DNA of 64,000 bases from Bacteroides faecalis (GCF_003865075.1 NZ_BHWB01000002.1:372001-436000), one strand, 5' to 3'; numbered from the stretch's first letter, positions 1 to 14,852 are shown. The notes: generated by a model from the sequence alone, not told the origin. Numbers and translations are program-made.

Positions 1-1032
1 AACATTTACATATGCCAATACATTCTTATGCAAATTCTTATCACGATTTAAACGGTTCAATGACTCCAAAAACACATCAATACCTTTATTTTTGAATTCA
101 TATCGTCCACTGGTTCCGACAATTAACGTATCGTCATCCAGCTTTGTTCCCAATAATTTATTGGCTACATTCAACAGCAAAGCGCGTGCACGTTTGCGTT
201 TACCCGTAAACGTAGAACCATTTGGCACAAAATCATCCTCAAAACCATTCATCAGAATAACATCTGCCGGTTTATCAAGTAGTTCTCTACACTCGTTGTT
301 CGTAATCTCGCTAACTGTAGTAAAACAGTCCACATAATGAGCCGTCTGCTTTTCTATAGAATGCTTGGATTGCATGTTCAGTTCCTGAGCCATCTGATCA
401 CCATTATAAGCAAACAGATAGTCATACAACGGCTTGTTGTTACCAGCTATCGAACGTCCGATAGAAGTAGCATGGGTCGTAAAAATAGTACCAATCTCCG
501 GCACAGCTTCTTGTACGTAAAGTGCTCCCATTCCTGTCATCCACTCATGTGCCTGATATACCACTTTATCTGTTTCAGTCAGATTATAGCGATAGAAACT
601 CTCCACCACTCTACCTGCTGCATAAGAGAACATAGAAGCTTCATCGTAATCACCATAAGCATGTAACGAATCCACTTGAAAACGATTCCACATTTCTGTG
701 TATATTTCGTCTTTCTTCTCAAAAAAAGGTTGGAAATCGACTAGAATGACAATTGGTTCACCTGGAATATTCCATCGTCCTATACGGACGGAAAGATCAT
801 CTTTCTCCTGTGCATGTTTTTTCCATGCAGCACAAAGATTTTCTGATTCGGTGAACAGAGGGTTTTCTTTGCCTTGCCATACATCAGGACCGATAAAAAA
901 TATTCTATCACGAAACTTCTCCTGCAACGTATTTGCCCTTGTAGACAAGACGGTGTATATCCCTCCCACTTTATTACATACTTCCCAGCTGGCTTCGAAG
1001 ATATAATCGGGGGTTAAAAAATCTTTTACCAT
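1..1032 (-). CDS. Glycogen synthase, GT3 type (5' part only)
   Basis: The first 344 codons of a minus-strand gene that runs off the left edge; the start codon is at 1032-1030. The N-terminus contains the run EVCNKVGGIYTVLSTRA near residue 17, the nucleotide-sugar-binding signature of family GT3 glycogen synthases, which are eukaryote-like and differ from the bacterial GT5 GlgA type. Family GT3 enzymes transfer glucose from UDP- or ADP-glucose to the non-reducing end of glycogen in the cytoplasm. Further on, VYQAHEWMTG and FTTHATSIGR also fit a glycosyltransferase with the GT-B fold. The C-terminal half is outside the window, so completeness cannot be judged. The gene lies downstream of the V-ATPase operon on the same strand but is separated from it by a strong terminator. 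Confidence 0.9.
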   Translation of the reverse strand, partial: MVKDFLTPDYIFEASWEVCNKVGGIYTVLSTRANTLQEKFRDRIFFIGPDVWQGKENPLFTESENLCAAWKKHAQEKDDLSVRIGRWNIPGEPIVILVDFQPFFEKKDEIYTEMWNRFQVDSLHAYGDYDEASMFSYAAGRVVESFYRYNLTETDKVVYQAHEWMTGMGALYVQEAVPEIGTIFTTHATSIGRSIAGNNKPLYDYLFAYNGDQMAQELNMQSKHSIEKQTAHYVDCFTTVSEITNNECRELLDKPADVILMNGFEDDFVPNGSTFTGKRKRARALLLNVANKLLGTKLDDDTLIVGTSGRYEFKNKGIDVFLESLNRLNRDKNLHKNVLAYVNV

Positions 1033-1066
1033 ATAATATATTAAAACTCTTTTTAGTATGCGAGTG

Positions 1067-1074
1067 CAAAAATA
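1067..1074 (-). promoter_or_regulatory. Candidate -7 box for the glycogen synthase gene
   Basis: On the minus strand this reads TATTTTTG, matching the Bacteroides -7 consensus TAnnTTTG. It lies 35 bases before the start codon and downstream of the V-ATPase terminator. No clear TTTG is seen at the -33 position, so the call rests on the -7 box and its location. Confidence 0.4.
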
Positions 1075-1156
1075 CACATTATTCTTTGAAAAATAATACT
1101 TTATACAAAAAATATGAAGTAGAAAATAGAAAGAAGCAGAGCTAAAGTATGAAAAA

Positions 1157-1200
1157 GATAATCCCCTTGTGAATGCAAAGGTGCATCCACAAGGGGATAG
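1157..1200 (-). terminator. Terminator after the V-ATPase operon
   Basis: Perfect 11-bp inverted repeats at 1161-1171 and 1188-1198 form a GC-rich hairpin, followed on the minus strand by ATCTTTTTC. It lies 37 bases beyond the stop of the K subunit gene and separates the ATPase operon from the glycogen synthase gene. Confidence 0.8.
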
Positions 1201-1234
1201 AAAGTTCTTTATTAAAAAATATTCTTAGGAAAAA

Positions 1235-1705
<471 letters not shown>

Positions 1706-1778
1706 CTATTTTTTATTGTTTAATTCTAATTCTATTTTTATTCTTTAATTATAAGCAATCAATGATTAATACCAATGA

Positions 1779-3596
1779 TCAATTTCTAAAAGGTTTGTAC
1801 TCCTTACCGCCTCCTTCATAACCTGAATTCTTGAAGAACTCTACAAATGTAAGACGCATCGGATGAACCATTGCCCCAAGCACATTCATAAAGATATTGA
1901 TCGCATGACCGATAACGAAAATCAGTACCATTACGATAGGACCTGCAATGACATTATCCGGGCTCATACCTACTGCAAGGCTATTGAATACTCCGGCAAG
2001 AATACCCCCGGATAGTCCAAGAGCAAACAGACGAACGTAAGACAACACATCACCTAACAAGCCCGTAACCATATTGTAAGAATCCCATAATCCCAAACCA
2101 ATATTCAGGAAAATATTCTTTCCCGGACTATTGAAGAGGAAGATCATTACACCACAGATTCCCAGAATAACTAAATGTACAGTTCCTCCCATCGACATGA
2201 CATTGGGTAATAAAGCAGACACAGCCATAGATACCAACAGAATAATCCAGCCTATTGTAGCGATCGCATATTTGAATCCAAACTGAATCGTTTGGTTTAC
2301 CGCTTTCAATATCATACCGAATATAATCTGAATAGCTCCCAAGATAAGAGATAATTGGAACATATCATTATTATCCATAAAGACTGCATGTTTCAACCGC
2401 TGCACAATAGGCCAATCCAAATCATAGATATTAGCACCGAAGAATGTTCCCGTCAGCAAACCACAGAAAAAGGTCGAAGTCGCCAATATCTGTATCAGTG
2501 ACAAGATCGATTTCATATTCGGACTTATTTTTTTTGCAATCATCCGATATGCCGTTGCTCCAACAAACAGGAACAAGCCATAGCCCGAGTCTCCCAAACA
2601 AAGTCCGAAGAAAATCATAAAGAATGGAGCAAAGAATGGGGTCAAATCCAATTCATTATACTTCGGAAGCATATACAATTTACAGATAGGTTCGAACCAC
2701 GCAAAAAAGCCTCTATTATTCAGTTCGATCGGAACATTATCTCCCGGAACCGGATCTGTAATTTCATAATAGACATGTGCATCATTTAGAAAAGCTTCGA
2801 TTTCCAGCTTACTGGAAGCAGGCGCCCACCCTTCTAATAGCATCAGTTTATCACCAACTGTTTGCTCAGTACTCAATACAACTTTAGAAAACTCAATCTT
2901 TCCTTGTATCTCTTGCAAAGCTTTTTTCAAAGAAGGTATTTCTGTTTCAGAGAGTGCTACCAATTTCTTTTCATTCTCTTCAATAGCTTGTTCAGTTGTA
3001 TTATACAACATTTCTAGATGTGCCAAAGAATAAACAGGAAGTTTAGCCTGCTCTACATCCAAATCTACCTCTTGCTCGGCTTTAGTTATAGTTACGAAGA
3101 ATATTTTTGAAGAAATACGATTCACAATCATAGCATTGTATTCCGTCTCCCATTCTTCTTTGTAATTTCCCTCCGAACAACTATAGAAACCGATCACATA
3201 TCCGGCCTCTTTCAGCTTTTGCACATTCGCAGGTTCAAAATTACCCCAAACCTGTAGTGCTTCTTTCTCTTTGGCGTAACTTTGCAGCTGTTGTAATAGT
3301 TTACCATGCTCTATCTGCAAAGCATCTACTTCGTCTAATACCTGCAATCCATGAGTAGCCGTACCACCTTCTTTTACAATGACTGCATCCTTCGCATGTT
3401 TCTGATTCTGAAGCAGTTTTAAAGAAGCCATCAAACGATTTGAAAGTCGTATGTTCTCTTGCAATTCTGTATTGTCAGCAGCTCCTTGTTGTTTTTCCAC
3501 AATGTGGACTACACCAAGTTCGCGCAGACTATTCAGGAATTGTTCGTACTCTTTGTGATAAACCAGGAACGTAAGTTTCTTCATTTTTGTAATCAT
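1779..3596 (-). CDS. ntpI: V-type ATPase subunit I (membrane stator)
   Basis: A 605-residue protein with a long, charged, coiled-coil-rich cytoplasmic half (about residues 1-320) and a membrane half with about seven or eight hydrophobic spans (about 325-600), the layout of subunit I/a. This subunit is the static membrane partner of the K ring and carries the conserved arginine that lets the ring rotate. An arginine inside the hydrophobic run LSYVRLFALGLSGG near residue 520 fits that role. The start codon overlaps the stop of subunit D by four bases (ATGA), which points to translational coupling. The length is slightly short of the usual 640-660 residues. Confidence 0.96.
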   Translation of the reverse strand: MITKMKKLTFLVYHKEYEQFLNSLRELGVVHIVEKQQGAADNTELQENIRLSNRLMASLKLLQNQKHAKDAVIVKEGGTATHGLQVLDEVDALQIEHGKLLQQLQSYAKEKEALQVWGNFEPANVQKLKEAGYVIGFYSCSEGNYKEEWETEYNAMIVNRISSKIFFVTITKAEQEVDLDVEQAKLPVYSLAHLEMLYNTTEQAIEENEKKLVALSETEIPSLKKALQEIQGKIEFSKVVLSTEQTVGDKLMLLEGWAPASSKLEIEAFLNDAHVYYEITDPVPGDNVPIELNNRGFFAWFEPICKLYMLPKYNELDLTPFFAPFFMIFFGLCLGDSGYGLFLFVGATAYRMIAKKISPNMKSILSLIQILATSTFFCGLLTGTFFGANIYDLDWPIVQRLKHAVFMDNNDMFQLSLILGAIQIIFGMILKAVNQTIQFGFKYAIATIGWIILLVSMAVSALLPNVMSMGGTVHLVILGICGVMIFLFNSPGKNIFLNIGLGLWDSYNMVTGLLGDVLSYVRLFALGLSGGILAGVFNSLAVGMSPDNVIAGPIVMVLIFVIGHAINIFMNVLGAMVHPMRLTFVEFFKNSGYEGGGKEYKPFRN

Positions 3597-4198
3597 GCCT
3601 CTACCTCCTTCCTTTTTTCTTGATGGGATTTCATGATCTTTTGCGATGACTTCGACAGATTTTCTTCATCTTCCATAAATCGTTTAATCTTTCGCAATGC
3701 ATCCTGATAGCCCGGTATCTGTACTTTCTCAAAAAGATTCACTTTTTGAGTAGTCTTTTTCCTTGCATGTTCTAACAAATTCAGCTTGGCAAGTATAAAT
3801 TCACGTTCAATAGCTGTATGAGCAAGCTCTTTCAACAAATGAATGCCATCGGCATACCACTTGGGAGCATTGAACAAGCTGTACGGACGTATCTCGAAAT
3901 CTATATTCTCGAGCAACGGTACACGTACACCCGCAATCTTTTTCACGCCAAGATGAACATCATTCACCTTTATCAATGAAGCATCAAATTCATTCCAAAG
4001 GGCGAACATGGCTTCATAGGCTTGAATTTGTTGTTCGAGCCTATCCTCCAGATCGGCAGCTTCCGTTTTACAGCGTTTCACTTCCATGCGGAGGGCACTT
4101 TCCTTATTCTTAATGATAGGAAGAGTACGTACCCGCACTTTCAGTTGCTTTTCGAGCTGCTGAAGAGAGGTTTTGTTATATTGAAACTTTATAGCCAC
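3593..4198 (-). CDS. ntpD: V-type ATPase subunit D (central stalk)
   Basis: A 201-residue protein rich in charged helices, with N-terminal and C-terminal coiled-coil stretches (YNKTSLQQLEKQLKVRVRTL at the start, KIKRFMEDEENLSKSSQKIM near the end). This is the arrangement of subunit D, which is the rotating axle inside the A3B3 head. It lies 37 bases after subunit B and overlaps subunit I. The length is typical. In other V-type ATPases subunit F binds D; no F gene is visible in this operon. Confidence 0.93.
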   Translation of the reverse strand: MAIKFQYNKTSLQQLEKQLKVRVRTLPIIKNKESALRMEVKRCKTEAADLEDRLEQQIQAYEAMFALWNEFDASLIKVNDVHLGVKKIAGVRVPLLENIDFEIRPYSLFNAPKWYADGIHLLKELAHTAIEREFILAKLNLLEHARKKTTQKVNLFEKVQIPGYQDALRKIKRFMEDEENLSKSSQKIMKSHQEKRKEVEA

Positions 4199-4235
4199 GT
4201 TATTAATTGCTAATTATTAATTACTAATCGCTCTT

Positions 4236-5561
4236 TTATTCACCTTTGGGCCAATATTGATCTAACAATTCCTTCTTGATATTTACTTCTTCCGGACGGA
4301 AATACTTACCAAATAAGCCCCAGGCTACATCAAGCATTTCTGTCGTATCAAGATTAACATCAATAGCCAACAACTGGTTAGAATAGTCTTTCGCAAACGC
4401 AAGTGTACGTTCGTCGTAGTTCGTCAAGTCAAAACCATTTTCCATTTTTGTTTTGGCATTAGCAGCATCAGCATACAAACGTACGGCAGCATTCATCACT
4501 TGTGGATGGTCTTTACGTGTCTTTTTACCGGTTACTAACTGTTTCAAACGAGACAATGAACGGAACGGATCGACAATAACTTTACCAATATCACTATCAC
4601 GACGAAGGAACAACTGTCCTTCAGTAATATAACCAGTATTATCAGGCACAGCATGCGTAATATCTCCACCGGACAAAGTAGTTACCGCAATAATAGTGAT
4701 AGAACCTCCTGAAGGGAATTGTACCGCTTTCTCGTAAATCTTTGCCAAATCCGAATAAAGTGAACCCGGCATTGAGTCTTTTGATGGAATCTGGTCCATA
4801 CGGTTAGATACAATTGCCAGCGCATCAGCATAACTAGTCATATCTGTCAATAATACAAGGACTTTCTCATTATTATTCACAGCAAAATATTCAGCAGCAG
4901 TCAGTGCCATATCCGGAATTAACAGACGTTCTACCGGAGGATTTTCTGTGGTATTCATAAAACTGACGATACGGTCGAGAGCACCTGCATTAGAGAACAC
5001 ATTCTTGAAATATAGGTAATCATCATTAGTCATCCCCATACCACCCAAAATAATCTTATCAGTTTCCGCACGTAATGCTACATTCGCCATTACTTGATTG
5101 AAAGGCTGGTCAGGGTCTGCAAAAAATGGAATTTTCTGACCTGAAACTAAAGTATTATTCAAGTCAATACCTGCAATACCCGTCGCAATAAGCTCCGAAG
5201 GCTGTTTACGCCGTACAGGATTTACTGACGGACCACCGATTTCAACTTCTTGTCCTTCAATTTCCGGTCCTCCGTCAATTGGATCACCGAAAGCATTAAA
5301 GAAACGTCCTGCCAATTGTTCGCTCACTTTCAATGTAGGCGATTTACCAAGAAATACCACTTCCGCATTGGTCGGAATACCTTCCGTACCTTCAAATACC
5401 TGCAAAGTGACATCATCACCGGCAATCTTTACCACCTGTGCCAGTTTACCATTCACAGTGGCAAGCTCGTCATACCCCACTCCTGTTGCTTTCAACGAAC
5501 AGGTAGCCTTAGTAATCTGAGTAATTTTGGTATATATCTTTTGAAAAGCTTTTGTTGCCAT
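4236..5561 (-). CDS. ntpB: V-type ATPase subunit B (regulatory head subunit)
   Basis: A 441-residue subunit B homologue, one of the two alternating subunits of the ATPase head. It has the typical opening KIYTKITQITKATCSLKATG, the run IPFFADPDQPFNQVMANVAL where the catalytic subunit has its Walker A loop (no intact GxxGxGKT is present, as expected for B), and the B-type motif VVLLTDMTSYADAL. The subunit contributes an arginine to the nucleotide sites at the A-B interface (family knowledge). It lies 43 bases after subunit A and before subunit D. Confidence 0.97.
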   Translation of the reverse strand: MATKAFQKIYTKITQITKATCSLKATGVGYDELATVNGKLAQVVKIAGDDVTLQVFEGTEGIPTNAEVVFLGKSPTLKVSEQLAGRFFNAFGDPIDGGPEIEGQEVEIGGPSVNPVRRKQPSELIATGIAGIDLNNTLVSGQKIPFFADPDQPFNQVMANVALRAETDKIILGGMGMTNDDYLYFKNVFSNAGALDRIVSFMNTTENPPVERLLIPDMALTAAEYFAVNNNEKVLVLLTDMTSYADALAIVSNRMDQIPSKDSMPGSLYSDLAKIYEKAVQFPSGGSITIIAVTTLSGGDITHAVPDNTGYITEGQLFLRRDSDIGKVIVDPFRSLSRLKQLVTGKKTRKDHPQVMNAAVRLYADAANAKTKMENGFDLTNYDERTLAFAKDYSNQLLAIDVNLDTTEMLDVAWGLFGKYFRPEEVNIKKELLDQYWPKGE

Positions 5562-5604
5562 CTTTAATATTTATGAATTATAAATTTTGAATTGTGATTA
5601 CTGA

Positions 5605-7359
5605 TCAAACACTTCTTTCAGCAATCAATTCCTTCAACTGTTGTTTGAATCCTTCATATTGTTCAGACTGATACTTCGAGTAGTTCATCTGCTTACAAAT
5701 ATTAATCATCTTCTTGAAGAAGTCCATAACTTCATTGAAGTTATCAAACTCAAACTCCGTATGACAAATATCAATTATCATATTCAAAATAGCCTCCTGA
5801 CGTTCCATCGGAGTTACCGCATCAATCTCATCGAAAGCATCCTGTTGCAGGATTACGAAGTCGATCAACTCAGACTTCCAGAAAATGACATGATATTCCA
5901 CAGGTACACCATCATCACCTAAGATATTAATCTGCTCAGCGATTTCCTTACCACGTTGCAAACGAGTTTTGAGTTCGTTCACTTTACCAATCCACTCATC
6001 ATTGATGTGATCTTTGATGTATTCTTCAAATTCAGGATATTCAATATATTTGGAATAAGAATCAATCGGATTCACAGCCGGATAACGCTTCTTGTCAGCA
6101 CGATCCTGTTCAAGGGCATAGAAGCAACGGGCTACTTTCTTGGTATTCTCGGTTACAGGCTCTTTCAAATTACCGCCAGCAGGAGATACTGTACCGATAA
6201 ATGTAATGGAACCTGTTTCATCATTAGCCAGCTTCACATAACCGGCACGACCATAGAAGTTGGAAATAATAGCAGAAATATCCATCGGGAAAGCATCAGG
6301 TCCAGGCAACTCTTCCATACGGTTGGACATTTCACGCAGAGCCTGGGCCCAACGAGAAGTAGAGTCTGCCATCAACAATACTTTTAATCCCATAGAACGG
6401 TAATATTCAGCTAAAGTCATCGCTGTATATACAGATGCTTCACGAGCAGCTACCGGCATATTTGAAGTATTTGCAATAATAATAGTACGTTCCATCAATT
6501 TACGTCCGGTATGTGGATCTACCAATTCCGGAAATTCCGTAAAGATTTCCACAACCTCATTTGCACGTTCACCACAAGCTGCAATGATTACAATATCCGC
6601 TTCCGCTTGTTTTGAAATAGCATGCTGCAGCACCGTTTTACCCGTACCGAACGGACCGGGAATAAATCCCGTACCACCTTCTACAATAGGATTTAAGGTA
6701 TCTATAACACGTACACCCGTTTCCAATAATTTGAAAGGACGTGGTTTCTCTTTATAATTTGTCATAGCTCGTTTTACCGGCCACTTCTGAATCATTGTTA
6801 CGGAAATATCATTTCCTTCTTCATCCGTCAAAATAGCAACGACATCTTCAATCTTATAATCTCCCTCAGGTACAATTGACTTCACCGTTGCAGTTCCTTC
6901 CATGGTAAACGGAGCCATAATTTTCAACGGCTGGAAGTTCTCGTCTACCTGACCTAACCATGCAGAAGATTGCACCTTATCACCGACATTCACCATCGGG
7001 ACAAAATGCCATATACGCTCTTTATCCAACGGATAAGTATACTGTCCTCTTTTCAGAAAAACACCATCCATCTTATCAAGGTCATTTTGTAGACCATCAT
7101 AATTCTTTGATAACATACCCGGACCTAAAGTAACTTCGAGCATGTGTCCTGTAAATTCGGCTTCAGCACCCACTTTCAATCCACGTGTACTTTCGAACAC
7201 CTGAACATATACATGCGAACCTACAACCTTAATCACCTCCGCCATCAACTTATCTCCACCGGTAGAGATATAACAAATCTCATTTTGAGCTACCGGTCCA
7301 TCAACGACGAGGGTCACCATGTTGGCAATAACGCCACTAACAGTTCCTTTTGTTGCCAT
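5605..7359 (-). CDS. ntpA: V-type ATPase catalytic subunit A
   Basis: A 584-residue catalytic subunit. Walker A is GPFGTGKT at residues 235-242, followed by the AACGERANEVVEIFTEFPEL segment typical of subunit A. The bulge domain specific to A subunits lies between the N-terminal barrel and the P-loop (about residues 110-200). Subunit A hydrolyses or makes ATP while the central stalk turns. It follows the DUF2764 gene by 17 bases and precedes subunit B by 43, so it lies in the middle of the operon. The length fits the family. Confidence 0.98.
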   Translation of the reverse strand: MATKGTVSGVIANMVTLVVDGPVAQNEICYISTGGDKLMAEVIKVVGSHVYVQVFESTRGLKVGAEAEFTGHMLEVTLGPGMLSKNYDGLQNDLDKMDGVFLKRGQYTYPLDKERIWHFVPMVNVGDKVQSSAWLGQVDENFQPLKIMAPFTMEGTATVKSIVPEGDYKIEDVVAILTDEEGNDISVTMIQKWPVKRAMTNYKEKPRPFKLLETGVRVIDTLNPIVEGGTGFIPGPFGTGKTVLQHAISKQAEADIVIIAACGERANEVVEIFTEFPELVDPHTGRKLMERTIIIANTSNMPVAAREASVYTAMTLAEYYRSMGLKVLLMADSTSRWAQALREMSNRMEELPGPDAFPMDISAIISNFYGRAGYVKLANDETGSITFIGTVSPAGGNLKEPVTENTKKVARCFYALEQDRADKKRYPAVNPIDSYSKYIEYPEFEEYIKDHINDEWIGKVNELKTRLQRGKEIAEQINILGDDGVPVEYHVIFWKSELIDFVILQQDAFDEIDAVTPMERQEAILNMIIDICHTEFEFDNFNEVMDFFKKMINICKQMNYSKYQSEQYEGFKQQLKELIAERSV

Positions 7360-7376
7360 ATATTTTTTTAATTTTA

Positions 7377-8219
7377 TTATCTAAATTCTGCGGGAATCTG
7401 TACTTCGTTCTTCAGTGATTCAATTATGCTGCGGAATAACTGATTTCCCTTCTCTTTATCCAATGAAATCCAACGCTCTATCATTTCCAATTTCAGCAAG
7501 AAAGCGAAAATACGTTCAATAGTGAAATAATCAAAGAAAATAGCATCTTCCATCCAATTCCACCGCAAAGCATCCAATTTCTTTTCACGTTCCACCAATT
7601 CTGCAATTTCATTGATTTTCACCAATGATTCCCAAAAATCGACTTCACCGGACAAACCGAAATCACGAGCACTAGATGTACGCAAAGCTTCACATACATC
7701 TGTATTACCCACAATATTACCAGCAATATCCCATTTAAATTTACGAGCTGTAAAAGCGACAAGAATATTATTGATATTCAAATTGAATTCAAACCAAGAA
7801 GAAACAAATTTATTTCCACACTTCATTGCATACTCATAATACAGAGTGGCTAAATGATCTTCATATAACACAATACTTTCTACAGGTGTATTCAAATAAT
7901 CAAGAATGAAGACAGAAAGATAAGCAGGAAATTCTTTCGAACTAATTTCTCCTCCCTCTTTCAATGTAGAAATATATTCAGTAAGTTCAGCGGCAGAATA
8001 ATTTCCTCGTGTGTCTATTTCTGCATCCTTATCCTTTAAAAGTTTCAACACATTCGCATTATCGAACTTTAAATAAAATAAGTCAATCAATTTTTGATCT
8101 GAAGTAGATAACCCACTGTAAATTTCTGTTTTAAAATCGGCTACTGTATAGCTTAGTTTACTATCTTCCAATGAAAGTTCTGGTAAACCAGCTACTAAGT
8201 AATAGTATTTACTACTCAT
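7377..8219 (-). CDS. DUF2764 family protein of the V-ATPase operon
   Basis: A 280-residue, mostly helical soluble protein. The opening KYYYLVAGLPELSLED matches the DUF2764 family found in Bacteroidetes V-ATPase operons. It has no signal peptide or membrane span. It lies between subunits E and A, the place that subunit C occupies in other archaeal-type operons, and no recognizable C or F gene is present. A role as a diverged C-like connector between head and membrane part is an inference from position and helical content only. The function is otherwise unknown. Confidence 0.8.
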   Translation of the reverse strand: MSSKYYYLVAGLPELSLEDSKLSYTVADFKTEIYSGLSTSDQKLIDLFYLKFDNANVLKLLKDKDAEIDTRGNYSAAELTEYISTLKEGGEISSKEFPAYLSVFILDYLNTPVESIVLYEDHLATLYYEYAMKCGNKFVSSWFEFNLNINNILVAFTARKFKWDIAGNIVGNTDVCEALRTSSARDFGLSGEVDFWESLVKINEIAELVEREKKLDALRWNWMEDAIFFDYFTIERIFAFLLKLEMIERWISLDKEKGNQLFRSIIESLKNEVQIPAEFR

Positions 8220-8230
8220 AGTCGCTCCTT

Positions 8231-8821
8231 TTAAAATAGCATTTCTACTAATTGAGGACGCAAGAATGCTTTGAAATAATTCATGAATTCCTCTTCTCCG
8301 AAGTTCACTTTATAAGAACCATCAACAGGAGAAACAGTAAATAAGGTTTTGATACCGTTTACTTGTTGAATCGTTACACTCTTATCCAACAAAGATTTTG
8401 CATGTACTGCAAAATACTTCTTCAAAGAATCAGCATCAGTAGCCGAAATAACAATTGGCTCGTCTGCACTCCACTTGGACGCTAATGCCACAATAAAAGC
8501 ATTTAAAAAGTCCTTATTCTGAGTGAAATCTTTCACCGAATCCGTTACTAACTTGTCAGTAACAATAGTTGCAATCTCTGATTTGAGTGCATTAACCGCC
8601 TGACCTGCAAACAATTTCAATTCTGATTTTGTGTTTTCTGCTAGTTCATCAGCAGATTTACGAGAGGATGCTACAATTGACTCAGCTTCTTTACGAGCAT
8701 CCTCAATGATCTTTTTTGCTTCTTCCTGAGCGTTCACGATAAGTCTCTGCGCTTCTTCGTTTCCTTTTTCCACGCCTTCACGATAAATCTTATCGGTCAA
8801 CTCTTGAATTTTGTTTTCCAT
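8231..8821 (-). CDS. ntpE: V-type ATPase subunit E (peripheral stalk)
   Basis: A 196-residue protein. The N-terminal half is a long charged coiled coil rich in E, K, A and Q (EEAQRLIVNAQEEAKKIIED); the C-terminal half is globular. This is the layout of subunit E, half of the peripheral stalk that holds the ATPase head still. The partner subunit G/H is not visible next to it. It is the first gene of the operon, with a candidate promoter about 60 bases upstream. Confidence 0.9.
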   Translation of the reverse strand: MENKIQELTDKIYREGVEKGNEEAQRLIVNAQEEAKKIIEDARKEAESIVASSRKSADELAENTKSELKLFAGQAVNALKSEIATIVTDKLVTDSVKDFTQNKDFLNAFIVALASKWSADEPIVISATDADSLKKYFAVHAKSLLDKSVTIQQVNGIKTLFTVSPVDGSYKVNFGEEEFMNYFKAFLRPQLVEMLF

Positions 8822-8880
8822 ATAAACAGGAGTATTTAGTATTATTACTATATTAATTATGTTCCTTATCAGATTCCCGC

Positions 8881-8888
8881 CAAATTTA
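8881..8888 (-). promoter_or_regulatory. Candidate -7 box for the V-ATPase operon
   Basis: The minus strand reads TAAATTTG, matching TAnnTTTG, 60 bases upstream of the ntpE start codon. The upstream stretch is AT-rich but has no exact TTTG at the -33 distance. Position and match are the only support. Confidence 0.45.
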
Positions 8889-9306
8889 CAAAAATCAATT
8901 TGATAAAAAAGAGAAAGATGAAAAGAAAACGGTTCACTTCTTAAAAAATCACAGAATTATACTATTTTTATTCCGTTTTTTCCGCATTATTATTACTAAA
9001 TAACAATATTAGCCTTAATTAAAAGAACAGAACAAATATAACCAAAAGGCAGAAAACAAAAAACAAACAAATTCTGAAAAAGTAAAAAAGAAGAAGAAAA
9101 ACGAATATATCAAGTACTGAAAACACCTATTTTACAATGCTGATCTCTAACATATTCCAAATGCTTGTTTTGACTACTTAAAATATACTAGAATAATTCT
9201 TTAGTCATATATAAACACAATTTCCAGATTTCCTAACCGATACATTCATAAGTACGTAGGTATCACAAGAATTGTACACATAAGCACTCTCTTAATCAGA
9301 GCGGAT
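8889..9306. other. AT-rich intergenic stretch with no gene seen
   Basis: About 420 very A/T-rich bases between the V-ATPase promoter and the terminator of the rRNA operon. No open frame with protein-like content and no strong hairpin was seen. Confidence 0.6.
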
Positions 9307-9350
9307 AAAAAACAGAAAGCCCCTCCGGTCAATCGACTGAAGGGGCTTCT
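9307..9350 (-). terminator. Terminator of the rRNA operon
   Basis: The inverted repeats AAGCCCCT (9318-9325) and AGGGGCTT (9341-9348) form a hairpin followed on the minus strand by a T run (the A run at 9307-9312). It comes right after the 5S gene. Confidence 0.85.
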
Positions 9351-9355
9351 TCAAA

Positions 9356-9466
<111 letters not shown>

Positions 9467-9572
9467 AAAGGTTATGACATGATGAAAAGTAAAATTACAG
9501 TAATCATTATTATCAATAGTATTTATTATATTAATAATCATAATACGCTAAACGTATATAACAAACAAAACC

Positions 9573-12458
<2,886 letters not shown>

Positions 12459-12613
12459 AAACTGACTTCTTCATGGTTGGCATGGGAATCGTTGTATTGC
12501 TACGAAGATACCAATTGATCCAATGAAGAGTGTGCGGCTTGATATATACTTTTAGCTCTTTACTAAATTTTACTTTTTGTTTCATCATGTCAAAGATCGT
12601 TTCTCTTGCGAGA

Positions 12614-12690
12614 TGGTGGAGAATAACGGATTCGAACCGTTGACCCTCTGCGTGCAAGGCAGATGCTCTAGCCAGCTGAGCTAATCCCCC
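12614..12690 (-). tRNA. tRNA-Ala (TGC anticodon)
   Basis: A 77-base tRNA with the CCA end encoded. The anticodon loop reads CTTGCAC on the minus strand (anticodon TGC) within the stem TCTGC/GCAGA. The TTCGAATCC T-arm and the GGGGGAT acceptor start are intact. It lies in the 16S-23S spacer. Confidence 0.96.
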
Positions 12691-12764
12691 GAAGATTATG
12701 AAGAATAAGGAGGGAGGTATTGTTTTTATTCATACCATTCGTGTTCCTTTTTGCTTCTTCGAAG

Positions 12765-12838
12765 TAGTCCCAGGCAGAGTTGAACTGCCGACCTCTACAT
12801 TATCAGTGTAGCGCTCTAACCAACTGAGCTATAGGACT
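12765..12838 (-). tRNA. tRNA-Ile (GAT anticodon)
   Basis: A 74-base tRNA without an encoded CCA. The anticodon loop reads CTGATAA (anticodon GAT) within the stem CTACA/TGTAG. The acceptor stem AGTCCTA pairs with TGGGACT, including one G-T pair. It lies in the 16S-23S spacer directly upstream of tRNA-Ala. Confidence 0.96.
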
Positions 12839-13143
12839 GTGTTCTACGCATTATCGGCTGCTTTCGGCATAATCGATGCAAGCATCGCTTATGCTATCTC
12901 TTGCTCGATAATTCAACCTTGTCTACCATCGTTAGACTCGGCTTCTGTTTTCTCTTGTTTATCTCTATCTATACTTCTATAGATTTGATCTATATGTTAT
13001 AAATAAACAAGTACTAGTAGTACATTAAATAGAACCTTGATAGTCTATATGTTGGATGGTTGAGGTAGAATGATAATCATTTCTATTTATAGAATAGGAG
13101 TGAGAAGCTATCTACGGCCATGCAACGGTAACGACATCGCTCC
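12839..13143 (-). other. Spacer between 16S rRNA and tRNA-Ile
   Basis: About 300 bases of transcribed spacer in the rRNA operon. It is AT-rich in its middle and contains no open frame of note. It should hold the processing stems for the 16S 3' end; these were not resolved. Confidence 0.6.
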
Positions 13144-14671
<1,528 letters not shown>

Positions 14672-14852
14672 AAAAGTATTTTTGAATATCCAAAAAGGAT
14701 ATCTGTGATCTCTGCCGGATGCCGTACGTTTTATTGACTTCAATCTAATACCTATTTAAAAGGTATTGACGGTTCTATTTTTTTTCTTGTACTACTTGTA
14801 TTGTTTATCAATATGTCAAAGAACTTAATTGCTTTGGTTTCAAAAGCGGGTG

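Noticed and set aside
5641-7371. Plus-strand frames of 75-143 codons opposite the ATPase A and B subunit genes.
   Set aside because: They are shadows of well-identified minus-strand genes and have low-complexity composition.
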